DNA of 64,000 bases, from contig OY757026.1 of the NCBI GenBank assembly GCA_963580285.1, forward strand, positions 49,885,143 to 49,949,142. Reading direction: 5' to 3'. The notes beneath the pieces were generated by a model. The model ran no database searches and was not told the DNA's origin. It worked only from the letters and a program-made list of their open reading frames with translations. Source of the stretch: Lucinisca nassula (taxonomy: Eukaryota > Mollusca > Bivalvia > Lucinida > Lucinidae). Position 1 is the first letter of the stretch. Each line of letters starts with the position of its first letter. This document shows, piece after piece, positions 10,818 through 21,904 of the stretch. The position numbers were made by a program, and so were the translations under genes.

Positions 10818-11056
10818 TTAAACCATTTAGTACCGGAACCCCAAAATGGGTACCAGGGCAAACAGTGTAGGCCCAGATCAGACACCGCAGAACACGGCGT
10901 CTGATCTGGGCCCACACTGTTTGCGAAAAATTCAACCATTTTCCAAATAAATTTTGAAGAAAAAACAACCTGACACCCCTAAATTTTGAAATGGACTCCT
11001 CCTATATATACATGTATATAAGGAGGAAGATTCCATTTGGTATGAAAAAGGGTTAA
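10818..11056 (+). mobile_element. MITE family I, complete, TTAA-flanked
   Basis: TTAA at 10818 and 11053. Ends are 'accatttagtacc' and 'ggtatgaaaaagggt'. The core-beta hairpin (10858-10925) has arms 'gcaaacagtgtaggcccaga' and 'tctgggcccacactgtttgc'. The subterminal 'cctgacacccctaaattttg' is a family hallmark. Confidence 0.87.
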
Positions 11057-11138
11057 AGCACTGAAAATAACTGTAGAAGAGGATATATTAATTTTCTCAT
11101 GAAATCTCAAGCCTGATTTTCTCTGAAAAATAAGAAAC

Positions 11139-11414
11139 ATTACGATAACACACCCGTGCGACATAATGCATTTTTTTCACACTCCAAAATGGCTACTTTT
11201 CTGATGAAAATCTATGAGATTTTTCTTATTTATACTCAAAATATAGGTTGTGGGTACTGGTTAGAACCGCCTCATTGAGGCAGTTCTAACGAGTACCCAC
11301 AACCTATGTCTTGGAGCAGAAATAAGAAATATAATGTATACCCGCGTAAACCCCAGTTTTGTGTATATTACGTGGGGTTTAGGGGGGTGTTCATTTCATT
11401 GTTCACGTGATGAA
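11139..11414 (+). mobile_element. MITE family H, near complete
   Basis: The left end 'cattacgataacacacccgt' pairs loosely with the right end 'gttcacgtgatg' (other copies: 'ccgtgtcg-type ...gttatcgtaatg'). The centre is the core-alpha hairpin (11248-11310): 'ggttgtgggtactggttaga' against 'tctaacgagtacccacaacc'. A second short inverted repeat lies in 'aaaccccagttttgtgtata'. Confidence 0.8.
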
Positions 11415-11783
11415 AATTACGCATCTGCAACACAATTTCACTTTACCGTATGCTTTATGGCAATAAAATAAATTTTCGAGCAAAGTAGCTTCGTTACTAG
11501 AATCCAAGCCTGATTGATGCATTAACTGCATGTTATACTAGCTCATATCTATTAGAGCAAAATATAATTTTCACTTTTAACGAAACTGAATGCAGTTACA
11601 CCTGAAATTTTTATGTCATCCAAGACGCAATTTCCTTTGATTTGTCTCAAATTACTTGTTTAACAAGTTGCCAGTTGCCACATGAGCAGAAAATTTAAAG
11701 ACATCATCTTTTTCTCTGTCATTAAGATTGGAGACTTCATCTATTTCAAAAGAAGAAGATTTTAAGGTGATACATTATAAAGC
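11415..11783. other. unassigned intron sequence
   Basis: AT-rich, with no family match or coding signal recognised. Confidence 0.45.
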
Positions 11784-11938
11784 TTAACCCATTGTATACT
11801 AGTGGACTCTTCCATTGTTGTTTCCTTAAGCAAGAAACTTTATCCACATTGCTTAGTACTGGTTCCTACCCAGGAAAAGAGGGCCACATGGAAGATAAGT
11901 ACTAGTACTAAATGTGTTACCCTCTATAAATAAGGTCG

Positions 11939-12014
<76 letters not shown>

Positions 12015-12068
12015 ATTGGACAAGGCTATTTGTCATATAAGGGGTGTCAGGCCTATTTTTTTGTTTTT
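11784..12068 (-). mobile_element. MITE family K interrupted by an element with (TTA)n tail
   Basis: TTAA at 11784, then 'cccattgtatactagtggac', is one end of K. The complementary K body resumes at about 12016 ('gacaaggctatttgtcatat'). Between them 'cttaagcaagaaactttatc...ctctataaataaggtcgat' ends in about 75 bp of (TTA)n (11938-12014), which looks like a retroposed element with a simple-repeat tail. Confidence 0.6.
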
Positions 12069-13525
12069 ATTAGCTCACCTGTCACGTAGTGACAAGGTGA
12101 GCTTTTGGGATCACTTTTTGTCCGTCGTCCGTCGTGCGTTCGTGCGTCCGTGCGTGCGTCCGTGCGTCCGTAAACTTTTCTTCAAACGACATCTCCTCCT
12201 AAACCACTGATCGGATTTTGACCAAACTTCACAGGAATGATCCTTAGGTGGTCCCCTTTCAAAGTTGTTCAAATGGTTCCGGTCCATTGCACATATAGGT
12301 CACAGTAGCCAAAAATAGATTTTTTTCACCGAAAACTTAAAAAATCTTCTTCTCTGAAACCGCAAGGCCCAGGTCTTTGATATTTGGTATGAAGCTTCAT
12401 CTAGTGGACCCCTAACAAGATTGTTCAAATTATAGTGCTGGGGCCAAAAATGCCCCCGCACGGGGGCCCTTTGGTTTTACATGGGCTTATATAGGGAAAA
12501 CCTTTAAAAATCTTCTTCTCTGAAACCGCAAGCCCCAGATCTTTGATATTTGGTATGAAGCTTCATCTAGTGGACCCCTACCAACATTGTTCAAATTATA
12601 GTGCTGGAGCTAAAAATGCCCCCGCACGGGTCCCTTTGGTATTACATGGGCTTATATAGGGAAAATCTTGAAAAATCTTCTTCTCTGAAACCGCAAGGCC
12701 CAGGTCTTTGATATTAGGTATGAAGCTTTATCTAGTGGACCCCTACCAAGATTGTTCAAATTATAGTGCTGAAGCTAAAAATGCCCCCGCACGGGGGCCC
12801 TTTGGTTTTACATAGGCTTATATAGGGAAAATCTTGAAAAATCTTCTTCTCTGAAACCGCTAGGCCCAGGTCTTTGATATTTGGTATGAAGCTTCATCTA
12901 GTGGACCCCTACCAAGATTGTTCAAATTATAGTGCTGGGGCCAAAAATGCCCCCGCACCAGGGCCCTTTTGTTTTACATAGGCTTATATAGAGAAAATCT
13001 TGAAAAATCTTCTTCTCTGAAACTGCAAGGCCCAGGTCTTTGATATTTGGTATGAAGCTTCATCTTGTGGACCTCTACCAAGATTGTTCAAATTATAGCC
13101 CTGGGGCCAAAAATGCCCCCACTCCGGGGCCCTTTGGTTTTACATAGACTTATATAGGGAAAATCTTGAAAAATCTTCTTCTCTGAAACCACAAGGCAAA
13201 TGTCTTCGATATTTGTTATGACGCTTCAGCTAGTGGACCTCTATAAAGATTGTTCAAATTATAGCCCTGAGACCAAAAATGCCCCCGCCATGTGGCCCTT
13301 TGGTTTTACATAGACTTATATAGGGAAAATCTTTAAAATTCATCTTCTCTGAAACACAAGGCTTAGGTCTTTGATATTTGTTATGAAGCTTCAGCTAGTG
13401 GACCTCTACCAAGATTGTTCAAATTATAGCCCTGGGGCCAAAAATGCCCCCGCTCCGGGGCCCACTTGTTATGCTTTGGATCAGGTGAGCGAACCAGGGC
13501 CCTCTGGGCCCTCTTGTTCTGTTTT
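12069..13525 (+). mobile_element. tandem-core element R, about 165-bp units
   Basis: The 5' end 'ttagctcacctgtcacgtag' folds on itself (tcacctgtcacg/tgacaaggtga). A GTCC/GTGC microsatellite follows (12118-12172), then about seven units near 165 bp anchored by 'atcttcttctctgaaaccgc', 'tttgatatttggtatgaagc' and 'agattgttcaaattatag'. The 3' end reads 'caggtgagcgaaccagggcc' and 'tctgggccctcttgttc'. The architecture resembles bivalve pearl/Helentron-associated elements; the coding capacity is nil. Confidence 0.75.
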
Positions 13526-13566
13526 TGACAGAAAATTCTGTTAGCAAATACTGCAGGTCCTGATCA

Positions 13567-13665
13567 TCTCAATGTCGGGTAAAAGTCCCACAAAATTGGA
13601 AGCAACGTCTCCAAAATGACCTTCACAGTGTTGACGGGGACGTTAAACCTCAAATCAAACCAACA
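13567..13665 (+). mobile_element. E element, strongly 5'-truncated
   Basis: Only the last ~100 bp are present: 'ctcaatgtcgggtaaaagtc', 'ggaagcaacgtctccaaaat', 'gacgttaaacctcaaatcaa'. It is flanked by 'tgatca' on both sides. Confidence 0.88.
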
Positions 13666-13869
13666 AAATGATCAGACACCACATTCTGCCAAGGGGTACC
13701 CTTTTAGGGGTTTCCCCCTACAATGGGTTAAACATCATTATCACCTGCCGAGATTTTGGTGACATTGACTTTATATTCAATGTCACAAGAGTGCGAAGAT
13801 TGTCAAATTTTCCCCAAAACAGCTTGTCTACATCCTATCACCAGAACCAATTAATGAATTCTGATCAAA

Positions 13870-14010
13870 CTTTGTACAGTATACCCACCCATGATGTGTC
13901 CAAAAATAGCTGGATGAGTGGCAAACAGTGTAGACCCTGATGAGATGTTGCTTTCTGCAGTTTCGCATCGGGGCTTCACTGTTTGAACATGCATATCTGT
14001 CCAAATACAT
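13870..14010. mobile_element. MITE family U fragment
   Basis: 'gagtggcaaacagtgtagac' against 'ggggcttcactgtttgaaca', a decayed core-beta hairpin, followed by 'ctgtccaaatacatacagta', as in copies at 30655 and 42145. Confidence 0.6.
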
Positions 14011-14065
14011 ACAGTACTGTTGCGAGCTACTAAAGACTAAATAAGTTTTAGACCTGATTTTCAGG

Positions 14066-14294
14066 TTAACCCATTTAGTACCAGAAACCCCAAAAGGGGT
14101 ACCGTGGCAAACAGTGCAGGCCCAGATCAGATGCCGCAGAATGCAGCGTCTGATCAGGGCCTCCACTGTTTGCTAAAAGTTCAGTCATTTTCCAAATAAA
14201 TTTTGATGAAAACACAACCTGTTACCCCTAAATTTTGAAATGAACTCCTGCTAGATATAAGGAGAAAGATTCCATTTGGTACAAAAAGGTTTAA
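14066..14294 (+). mobile_element. MITE family I, complete, TTAA-flanked
   Basis: TTAA at 14066 and 14291. Ends are 'cccatttagtacc' and 'ggtacaaaaaggt'. Core-beta hairpin 14106-14176, with 'gccgcagaatgcagcgtctg' at its apex. Confidence 0.87.
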
Positions 14295-14453
14295 CACTGA
14301 CTCCCCAAATTGCTTGCAGTAATTTTATCATTCAAATTCGCAAACTGAATGACAATCACTGTAGATCCTGATCAGGCCTTATTTTCTCCAAAAAGTAGGA
14401 AAAAAATTGAAAATGATGTCTATTAATGTAATGATTTTGCAGATTAACCTATT

Positions 14454-14636
14454 TTTTACCAGAAACCCCAAAATGGATAATTGGCAGAGAGTGCAGGCCC
14501 AGATCAGATGCCACAGAATGCAGCGTCTGATCAGAGCCTACACTGTTTGCAAAAAGTTAAGCCATTTTCCAAACAAAATTTGAAGAAAGCACAACCAGTC
14601 TTCCCGTAAATTTTGAAATGGAGACACCAGCTGTAT
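14454..14636 (+). mobile_element. MITE family I, 3'-truncated by the next copy
   Basis: TTAA at 14454, 'cctattttttaccagaaacc', core-beta hairpin 14480-14552, then the copy stops where another I begins at 14637, giving a tandem pair. Confidence 0.8.
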
Positions 14637-14899
14637 ATAACCCATTCAGTACCAGAAACCCCTAAAGGGATACCTTGGCAAACAGTGAAGGCCCAGATCA
14701 GACGCCGCAGAAGGCGGCGTTTGATCAGGGCCTACACTGTATGCAAAAAGCTAAGACATTTTCCAAGTAAATTTTGAAGAAAACACAACCTGACACCCCT
14801 GAATTTTGAAATGGACTCCTGCTATATAAAAGTTGGAAGATTCCATTTGGTACAAAAAGGGATAAGGAGGGAGATTCCATTTGGTACAAAAAGAATTAA
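14637..14899 (+). mobile_element. MITE family I with duplicated 3' end
   Basis: Begins 'ataacccattcagtaccaga' with a core-beta hairpin at 14675-14750. The 3' inverted end occurs twice: 'ccatttggtacaaaaaggga' and again 'ccatttggtacaaaaagaat', ending in TTAA at 14896. A short terminal duplication. Confidence 0.8.
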
Positions 14900-15038
14900 G
14901 GACTAAATATGTAGGAGACAGACGATACATTCATTAAGATGTTATCACCTACCTCATGTAATGGATATTTTGTATTATATCAAACTGTCTGGCATAAATT
15001 AAGAAAAAATATATACAATAACAATTTTCTTTTCTTGA

Positions 15039-15251
15039 TTAACTCTTATCATGCTGTTCACGACAACCCCTATCTTTGGAAACAATGTAAATCCAGATCA
15101 GATGGCTTCTGAAGAAGCCATCTGATCAGGATCTACACTGTTTGACATTTAGTTTATGGCTTTGTAAGAATAAATTACATCAAGTAATCTGATTGGTTCA
15201 AAGTCAGAAATTGTTGTGGCTAAACTGAATATTCAGCAAGAGAAGTGTTAA
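15039..15251 (+). mobile_element. MITE family J, complete, TTAA-flanked
   Basis: TTAA at 15039 and 15248. Ends are 'ctcttatcatgctg' and 'cagcaagagaagtg'. Core-beta hairpin 15082-15143 is nearly perfect. Confidence 0.87.
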
Positions 15252-15275
15252 TACTGCAAAATTTCTATTTATTTT

Positions 15276-17945
15276 TCAGCTCAGCTGAGCCGAAACTCTT
15301 GGGGAGCTTATAGGATGGCAGCCTCCATTGTCTGTCGTTGTCGTCTATCTTCCACACTTTCAAACTGGAATATCATTGCACCCTGCAAGCAGATGTCAAC
15401 CAAATTTTTTTCTGTAGCTTGTCTTTGGTGGGGGATTGCTTGCATAAGCACTTTAGGAAAATTATGCCAGAACTTTGGTTGCTATGGCACCTCTTAGGTC
15501 CTATAGGCTTAAGACCTCATTTTTGTAAGCCCATTTTGTAAAAACTGTTGTTTTATGGTCTGGGGTCAGCATCCATCTGTCCGTTCGTCCATCCGTTCTT
15601 TGGTCTGTCTGTCCGTAAACTTTTCGTTTCCTGATAACTCCTCCTACAGTTTTCATCCGATTAAGCTGAAACTTAGTAGATAGTAAGACCATGGCCTGAT
15701 GTAGCGCATATTGTTTCGGGATTATGGTCCACCAAATATTTACTGAGTTATGCTCCTTTGAACATTTTTGGAAACTTTCTTATCTGGATAACTCCCCGTA
15801 CAGTTTTCGCCCGATCAAGCTGAAACTGGTAGATAGTAAGACCATAGCCTGGTATAGCGCGTATCATTTTGAGGTTCACCAAGTATTCACAGAGTTATGC
15901 CCCTTTGAAAGTTTTTGTAAACTTTTACATTTCTGGATAACTCCTACAGTTTTCATCTGATCAAGCAGGCAGTACATAGTAGGCAGTAAAAGTATGACCT
16001 CGTGTAGCGCATATTCTTTCGAGGTTATAGTCCACCAAACATTTACAAAGTTATGCCCCTTTGAGTATTTCTGTAAATATTTCTTTTCAGGCTAACTCTT
16101 CCTACAATAATCATTCGATCAAGCTGAAACTTGATATACAGTTAGACCATGATGTGGAGCGGTGCATATTGTTAGGGCCCAACCCTGGCTACAACTATAT
16201 TGCTGTTGTCTGTATGTTTGTAACACCTTAACCAATAAACGTACTCCTCCTACAGTTTTCATCCGATCAAGCTGAAACTTGGTAGATAGTAAGACCATGA
16301 CCTGATGTAGTGCATATCATTTCAAGGTTACAGTCCACCAAATATTTACTGAGTTATGCCCCTTTGGACATTTTTGTAAACTTTTTCGTTTGCAGATAGA
16401 CCTGATATAGCGCATATAGTTTGGAGGTTATGGTCCACCAACTATTTACTGAGCTATGCCCCATTGAACCTTTTATTAACATTCGTTTCTGGATAACTCC
16501 TCCTACAGTTTTCATCCAATCAAGCTGAAACTTGGTAGATAGTAAGACCATGGCCTTGTGTAGCGCATATCATTTTGAGATTATGGTCCACCAAGTATTC
16601 ACAGAGTTATGCCTCTTTGAAAGTTTTGTAAACTTTTACATTTCGAGATAACTCCTCCTACAGTTTTCATCTGATCAAACTGAAACTTAGTAGGTAGTAA
16701 AACTATGACTTCATATAGCGCATATTCTTTCGAGGTTATAGTCCACCAAATATTTACACAGTTATGCCCCTTTGATTATTTCTGTATTGAATATTTCTTT
16801 TCCGGATAACTCCTCCTACAATTAATATTCGATCAAGCTGAATCTTGATATATAGTTCGACCATGATGTGGAGCAGTGCATATTGTTAGGGAATTACACT
16901 GGCTACAACTATATTGCTGTTGTCTGTGTGTTTGTAACACCTTAACCAAAATAATGTAACGTCTGTCATAACTTCAAAAGGAGTTGCCCTACTCTTATGA
17001 AACTTCACACACATACTAACCTTCACAAGACCTATATTCTGACAAAGGGCCATATCTATATTGCTTTTGTCAGTGTGTTTGTCTTGCCTTTACCAAAAAA
17101 TTAACCTTGGTCGTAACTTCAAAAGTATTTGCCTTTCTCTCATGAAAATTCACACAAATACTTACCATCATAAGATCTACATTCTGACAAAAATTTGTAC
17201 CACACCTCTTTGTTGGCTCTATGCGGGGCCCTTTCTGATGTAGCACATATTAATTCAAGGTTACAGGTTATAGAGTTATGCCCTTTGAAAATTCCTGTGA
17301 ACATTTTGTTTATGGCTAACTCTTCCTACAGTGAACATTTAATCAAGCTAAAAATTGATATATAGTTTGACCACAATGTGGAGCAGCACAATCATATTGT
17401 TTCGAGGTTATGGCTTACCAGATATAAATGAAGTTATGCCCATTTGCAGATTTCTGTAAGTATTTTGTTTGTGGTTAGCTTCTCCTACAATTAATATCCG
17501 TAGAAGCTGAAACTTCATATACAGTCGAACTTCAATGGCTCGAACACCTTTGGGACCTCGAAAATCTGTTCGAGACAGGGGTAGTTCGAGCCACTGAGGT
17601 TACTGTCAGGACGCATAACAAGATACTTTTAGACATCTTTTCGGTGTTCTATAATGAAAATGTATGCTGTGTGTACTCATTAGAATCGCCTCATCGAGGC
17701 GATTCTAATGAGTACACACAGCATACATTTGCAAGATAAAAGACTAAAATCTCCTTAATGATCCCCCACTATTTCTTATGTAGAGGATTTCGCTAGGGGC
17801 TCAAGAATGGGTTCGACGCATCCATGGTAAACGAGCCATCGGTGTTCGAGCCATCGAAGTTCTACTGTATAGTTAGACCCTTATTTGGCACAGTGCTTAT
17901 TGCTTTGTGGTTACTGTTCACCAAAAATTAATCAAGTTACAGGGT
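15276..17945 (+). mobile_element. tandem-core element P, interrupted by pogo-like MITE
   Basis: The 5' end 'ttcagctcagctgagccgaa' is self-complementary. A GTCC-type microsatellite lies at about 15575-15615. Repeated units of about 150 bp and multiples follow, anchored by 'ggataactcctcctacagtt', 'catccgatcaagctgaaact' and 'ggtccaccaaatatttactg'. Short open frames here are translations of the repeat. A family N MITE splits it at 17522. Confidence 0.7.
17522..17867 (+). mobile_element. MITE family N (pogo/mariner-like), TA-flanked
   Basis: TA at 17520-17521 and 17868-17869. Inverted ends are 'cagtcgaacttcaatggctc' and 'gagccatcgaagttctactg'. The centre is a core-alpha palindrome: 'atgtatgctgtgtgtactca' against 'tgagtacacacagcatacat' with a perfect GAGGCGATT stem. 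CAGT ends and a TA duplication are typical of pogo/Tc1-mariner non-autonomous elements. Confidence 0.9.
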
Positions 17946-18590
17946 CTGCACTAGGATTTTTTTTTCTTTCGCCACCATTTTCGCCAATCTTATTTTTTTG
18001 TGCCAAAATCTTAAAACCTGAGCCACCTGTATAAACTTCTTCGCAAAATGCTGAACATGGATAAAAAAAAAAGATTGTAATCTGCTCTACAATTTTCCTT
18101 TGCACTTAAAGGCTTAAAAGCACAAACTGTCCTTTTTTGGCCTTTGTGGATGTGTGTAATGGTGCATTTACAAAGAGTAGGTAGTGCACCTTACGACCCT
18201 GGGTTTTTGGATCGAACCAACGCAGCCTGTAACACTTCAAACAATGCACCACTCATCTATGCTGTCATGCGGAGAGATAGCTCAGCAAAATCCATAGATT
18301 CAAAGCATTTAGATAGCTTGAGTCTTCTGACTTTCAGCGGCATTACCTTATCTCCCGAAAATGCAATGAAACCTTGCTTAAAATTGCTTTTGGTTTTGCT
18401 CCAACATATGAGTGGTGGCATATAATGCCTCGCTTGGGGAGCTCTTGTTTAAAGTTCTGAATTAAATTAAAATTTTTGGGGTCACCAGAGGTCAAAAAGA
18501 AGTATTTTGGGTCCTTTCATGTGACATGATTTTCATAGTGTGGGGATATGCAATGGTGCGCCATCGACTTGCTCTAGTATTCACTGGACA
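17946..18590. other. unassigned intron sequence with an open frame
   Basis: A 93-codon frame at 18144-18425 has no recognisable domain, no good splice sites and no codon pattern to support it. Nothing else is seen. Confidence 0.4.
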
Positions 18591-19020
18591 GTCTGACTTA
18601 CATCATTTTGCCTGGGAAGGCTTTGTCATTCTAAGTGGTTTACCAGTACTCATGTATGCTCAGTTTGGCCCATAGGGGCTTGAAGAACTATATGGGCTGC
18701 ATGATGCTTCCACGCAGAGCTGATTCTGGCCCGCACACTAGTACTGGTAAACCGTTTAGAGGATCTAAGCCTGTCCAGGAACAGCGGTGCATGGCGGACC
18801 GTCCATGCTAATAAACCCTATTGGTTTCATTGGGCGACAGGGCTTGAGATGTCATTTCATCTCAATGTCAGGTAAAAGTCCCACAAAATTGGAAGCAACG
18901 TCTCAAAAATGACTTTTACAGTGTTGACGGGGATGTTAAACCTCAAATCAAACAAACAAACAGTTTGAGCTCTGCCTGGAAACACCATACAGCCCAGTCT
19001 ATTTCTCCAAGTCCCGATAA
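18591..19020 (-). mobile_element. E element (minus) hosting another E element
   Basis: The left part 'ttgcctgggaaggctttgtc', 'agtggtttaccagtactcat' and the right part 'gagctctgcctggaaacacc', 'ctatttctccaagtcccgat' are one minus-strand E, interrupted exactly at the sequence 'cagtttg'. Confidence 0.88.
18669..18960 (+). mobile_element. E element (plus), nested inside an older E
   Basis: Full-length copy from 'cccataggggcttgaagaac' to 'gatgttaaacctcaaatcaa' plus (acaa)n. The host motif 'cagtttg' is duplicated on either side. Opposite orientation to its host. Confidence 0.9.
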
Positions 19021-19238
19021 GTGGGGTCAAAATGGTTGGCATTGGCGGCATTAGTTTGATATATTGCTAAATGTGTATAATCTTGAAGATATTTGTGATG
19101 AATTTGCACTTGGCTTCTGGCATTGGATTTAGGAGATGATTTGGGGGCCGGGTTTGTGGAATTCTGCCTTGGACTGATATCGTTTCGAGCAAAAAAAAAG
19201 ACACATGAATAATCTCTAAGTGGGCCTTTTAGCTTGTC

Positions 19239-19467
19239 TTAACCTTTTTTCTACCAAATGGAATCTTCCACCTTAAATATAGCACAAATCCATTTCAAAA
19301 TTTAGGGCTGTCAGGTTGTGTTTTCTTCAAATTTTTATTTGGAAAATGGCTGAAGGTTTTGCAAACAGTGTAGGCCCTGTTCAGATGCCGCATTCTGCGG
19401 CGTCTGATCTGGGCCTGCTCTGTTTGCCAATTACCCATTTTGGGGTTCCCGGTACAAAATGGGTTAA
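19239..19467 (-). mobile_element. MITE family I, inverted, TTAA-flanked
   Basis: TTAA at 19239 and 19464. Ends are 'ccttttttctaccaaatgga' and 'ggtacaaaatgggttaa'. Core-beta hairpin 19360-19435. Confidence 0.85.
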
Positions 19468-19473
19468 CCTTTA

Positions 19474-19676
19474 CTAACACACTGGGCTAATTCTGCAGAT
19501 GACAAATTGCTGATATTTTCTTCTTTTTCACAGAAAACAGGATTTGACATCTCATGAAAATTGTCTCCATAGGAGACAATTTGCATAAAATGTCAAATCC
19601 TGTTTTCTTAGAAAAATGAGAAAAATATTTCAAAATGTCAACTGCAGAAAAAAATACCTGGCATGCAGAGTGTTAA
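19474..19676. mobile_element. palindromic MITE family M
   Basis: Central hairpin 'gaaaacaggatttgacatct' against 'aaatgtcaaatcctgttttc', with 'ttgtctcc/ggagacaa' at the apex. Ends are 'taacacactgggctaatt' and 'catgcagagtgtta', bounded by TAA/TTAA. Other copies: 41782-42016, half at 36580-36690. Confidence 0.8.
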
Positions 19677-19725
19677 ACCATTTTTTACAGGAAACCAGAA
19701 AATGGAACAATGACAAACAGCCCAC

Positions 19726-20037
19726 AAGCCCCCGCCCATTGGGGCTTAAAGAAATATATGGGCTGCATGATGCTTCCACGCAGAGCTGAATCCGGCCCGT
19801 AAACTAGGACTGGTAAACCGCTTAGGGGATCTAATTAAGCCTGTCCAGGAATCGCGGTGCGAGTGGCTGACCGTCCATGCTAATAAACTCTATTGGTTTC
19901 ATTTGGCGACAGGGCTTGAGATGTCATTTCATCTCAATGTTGGGTAAAAGTCCCACAAAATTGGAAGCAACGTCTCCAAAATGACCTTTACAGTGTTGCC
20001 GGGGACGTTAAACCTCAAATCAAACAAACAAACAAAA
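19726..20037 (+). mobile_element. E element, full length, 13-bp TSD
   Basis: From 'aagcccccgcccattggggc' to 'gacgttaaacctcaaatcaa' plus (acaa)n. Perfect TSD 'acaaacagcccac' (19713-19725, 20038-20050). This defines the true 5' end of E as the 'gcccccgccc' segment. Confidence 0.94.
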
Positions 20038-20149
20038 ACAAACAGCCCACCTGATCAGATGCTTCAGAATGTGTCGTCTCATCAAGGCCTTCTCTATTTG
20101 CAAAATGCTCAGCCATTTTCTGAATTTATTTCTGAAAGTTACTCAGCAG

Positions 20150-20437
20150 GATTGGGCAAGGAGAAATAGATTGGGCTGCATGATGCTTCCACGCAGAGCT
20201 GAACTCGACCACACTGGAGTACTGGTAATCCGCTTAGAAGGTCTAAGCCTGCCCGAACAAAGTGGTGTGAGTTGGCCCGTCCATGTACTTAAACCCTATT
20301 GGTTTCATTGGGTGGCAGGGATTGAGATGTCATTTCATCTCAAAGTTGGGTAAAAGTTCCCACAAAATTGGAAGCAACGTCTACAAAATGACCTAAATAG
20401 TGTTGATGTGGACGTTAAACCTCAAATCAAACAAAAG
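20150..20437 (+). mobile_element. E element, diverged copy
   Basis: From 'ggagaaatagattgggctgc' through 'gtactggtaatccgcttaga' and 'agatgtcatttcatctcaaa' to 'gacgttaaacctcaaatcaa'. It interrupts the same I element about 110 bp downstream of the previous E. Confidence 0.85.
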
Positions 20438-20635
20438 CTGGATGACCGTGAATTCTGAAATGGATTCCTGCAATATATTGGAAGAGAAAGAAAATGGGTT
20501 AAAAGACCATAAAAACTTGAATAAGGAAGTCCTTCCTGAACCCATTTTGTACCAAATGGAATCTTCCTCCTTATGTAATAGCTGGGGTTCATGTCAGAAT
20601 TAAGGGGTGTCAGGCTGTGTGATCTTTAACCCTTG

Positions 20636-21005
20636 TCCTGCTGATCCCGGATATGTATTATTTTCCAAACAATGAAGATCCAGATCAGATGGCTTCTGAA
20701 GAAGCCATCTGATCAGGATCTTCATTGTTTGTCATTCAGCTCATGAATTTGTTGCAATAATTTGCATCAAGTAATCAGATTGGTTGATAATCAGTAGTGG
20801 GTGTTTTTTTTTTTTTTTTTTGGTTTGGGTTTTACGGCCCTTTCAAGATTATTTCACTCATATCGAGCCGATCATTAATCAAAGGTGGGCGAAAACCGGA
20901 GTACCCGGAGAAAAACCACCTGACCCTCCGTTGCAGAACTTGGCGTCTCACACGTGGCCCGAGCGAGGTGTGGCATGTATAAATATTCAGAAGGACAAGG
21001 GTTAA
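20636..21005 (+). mobile_element. MITE family J inserted at TTAA in an I element
   Basis: TTAA at 20636 and 21002 flanks ends 'cccttgtcctgctg' and 'cagaaggacaaggg'. Core-beta hairpin 20672-20733 is perfect around 'gatggcttctgaagaagcca'. A SINE-A lies inside at 'agtgggtg|tggcat'. Confidence 0.9.
20803..20970 (-). mobile_element. SINE family A, 5'-truncated
   Basis: A poly-T run is followed by 'ggttttacggccctttcaag', 'ggtgggcgaaaaccggagta' and 'cttggcgtctcacacgtggc', ending at 'cgagcgagg'. The tRNA head (both boxes) is missing. Innermost of a three-level nest. Confidence 0.9.
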
Positions 21006-21230
21006 AAATTTATTTGGAATTTGCAAAAAGCCTAGCAAGCTGCCAGTCCTTGATCAGATCTGGGCCTGCACTATTTGCCAGTATCCAATTTTGGGGTTTC
21101 CGGTACAGAAAGGGCTAACCCTACTACCCCTGAGTTTCTGAAATGAGCTCTTACATCTTTGAATTTAGACACATCCATTTTTTGTAGAGGGGGAGTGTAG
21201 TCAATAATAATCAACAGGCTGACAAACAGT

Positions 21231-21290
21231 TTGGATCCAGATGAGATGGCTCATAATGAACCATCTGATCTGGATCTACACTGTTTGCAT
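21231..21290. repeat. core-beta palindrome, isolated
   Basis: 'gacaaacagtttggatccag' against 'ctggatctacactgtttgca' around 'gatggctcataatgaaccat'. No family ends were recognised around it. Confidence 0.75.
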
Positions 21291-21487
21291 ACATGTCTAT
21301 GTCTGTTTTTAGGGTTGAAAGGGATGAGACTGTCACTTAAGATTCCATCCAAGAGTATATTACTTCTTAATTCAATAGTAAAACCAGGCTAATTGGTTTC
21401 AATCAATAATGCTTTTCTGTCTTGAGCATATTGAAAGATACATGTATACTCAGAGGCATGGTGCCCAACCTTTCACGGTGAGTCAGG

Positions 21488-21667
21488 TCGCACCAGACCT
21501 TATTGGTTTGATTGGGCAGCAGGGCTTGAGGTGCCATTTAATCTCAATGTCGGGTAATAGTCCCACAAATTGGAAGCAATGTCTCCAAAATGACCTTAAT
21601 TATATACTAAGAATTATATACTAAGTGTTGACAGGGATGTAAATCCTCAATTCAAACAAACAAATAA
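21488..21667 (+). mobile_element. E element, 5'-truncated, with micro-duplication
   Basis: 'ttattggtttgattgggcag' to 'aatcctcaattcaaacaaac'. The shared tail holds a small direct duplication ('ttatatactaag' twice, near 21600-21624). Confidence 0.83.
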
Positions 21668-21712
21668 TCAAAGACAAATGAAATGTGTACCATCATTTTA
21701 ATTTGTCTGTGT

Positions 21713-21849
21713 TTGTTTGTTTGATTTGAGGTTTAACGTCCACGTCAACACAGTATACGTCATTTTGGAGACATTGCTTCCAGTTTTGTGGGACTTTTAC
21801 CCGACACTGAGATGAAATGACATCTCAAGCCCTGTCGCCCAATGAAACC
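21713..21849 (-). mobile_element. E element, 5'-truncated, 13-bp TSD
   Basis: 'ttgtttgtttgatttgaggt' to 'cgcccaatgaaacc', with perfect TSD 'aatttgtctgtgt' (21700-21712, 21850-21862). Confidence 0.93.
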
Positions 21850-21904
21850 AATTTGTCTGTGTAATGACCCTTGTAAATCCAACTTTATGAAGAGAAAAGT
21901 GGAT

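Larger units (their letters stand above)
19673..20502 (+). mobile_element. MITE family I hosting two E elements
   Basis: TTAA at 19673 and 20499. Family I pieces appear in order: 'accattttttacaggaaacc', 'gatgcttcagaatgtgtcgt', 'cagccattttctgaatttat', 'aattctgaaatggattcctg', 'gaaagaaaatgggttaa'. E elements interrupt it twice. Confidence 0.85.
20537..21118 (-). mobile_element. MITE family I (inverted) hosting a J element
   Basis: The outer pieces 'cccattttgtaccaaatgga ... ggggtgtcaggctgtgtgat' and 'atttatttggaatttgcaaa ... ggggtttccggtacagaaag' rejoin to a normal I copy if the J element and one TTAA are removed. Confidence 0.87.

Noticed and set aside
18144..18425. 93-codon open frame
   Set aside because: No domain, no convincing splice sites, no initiator context that stands out. 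Could be chance.
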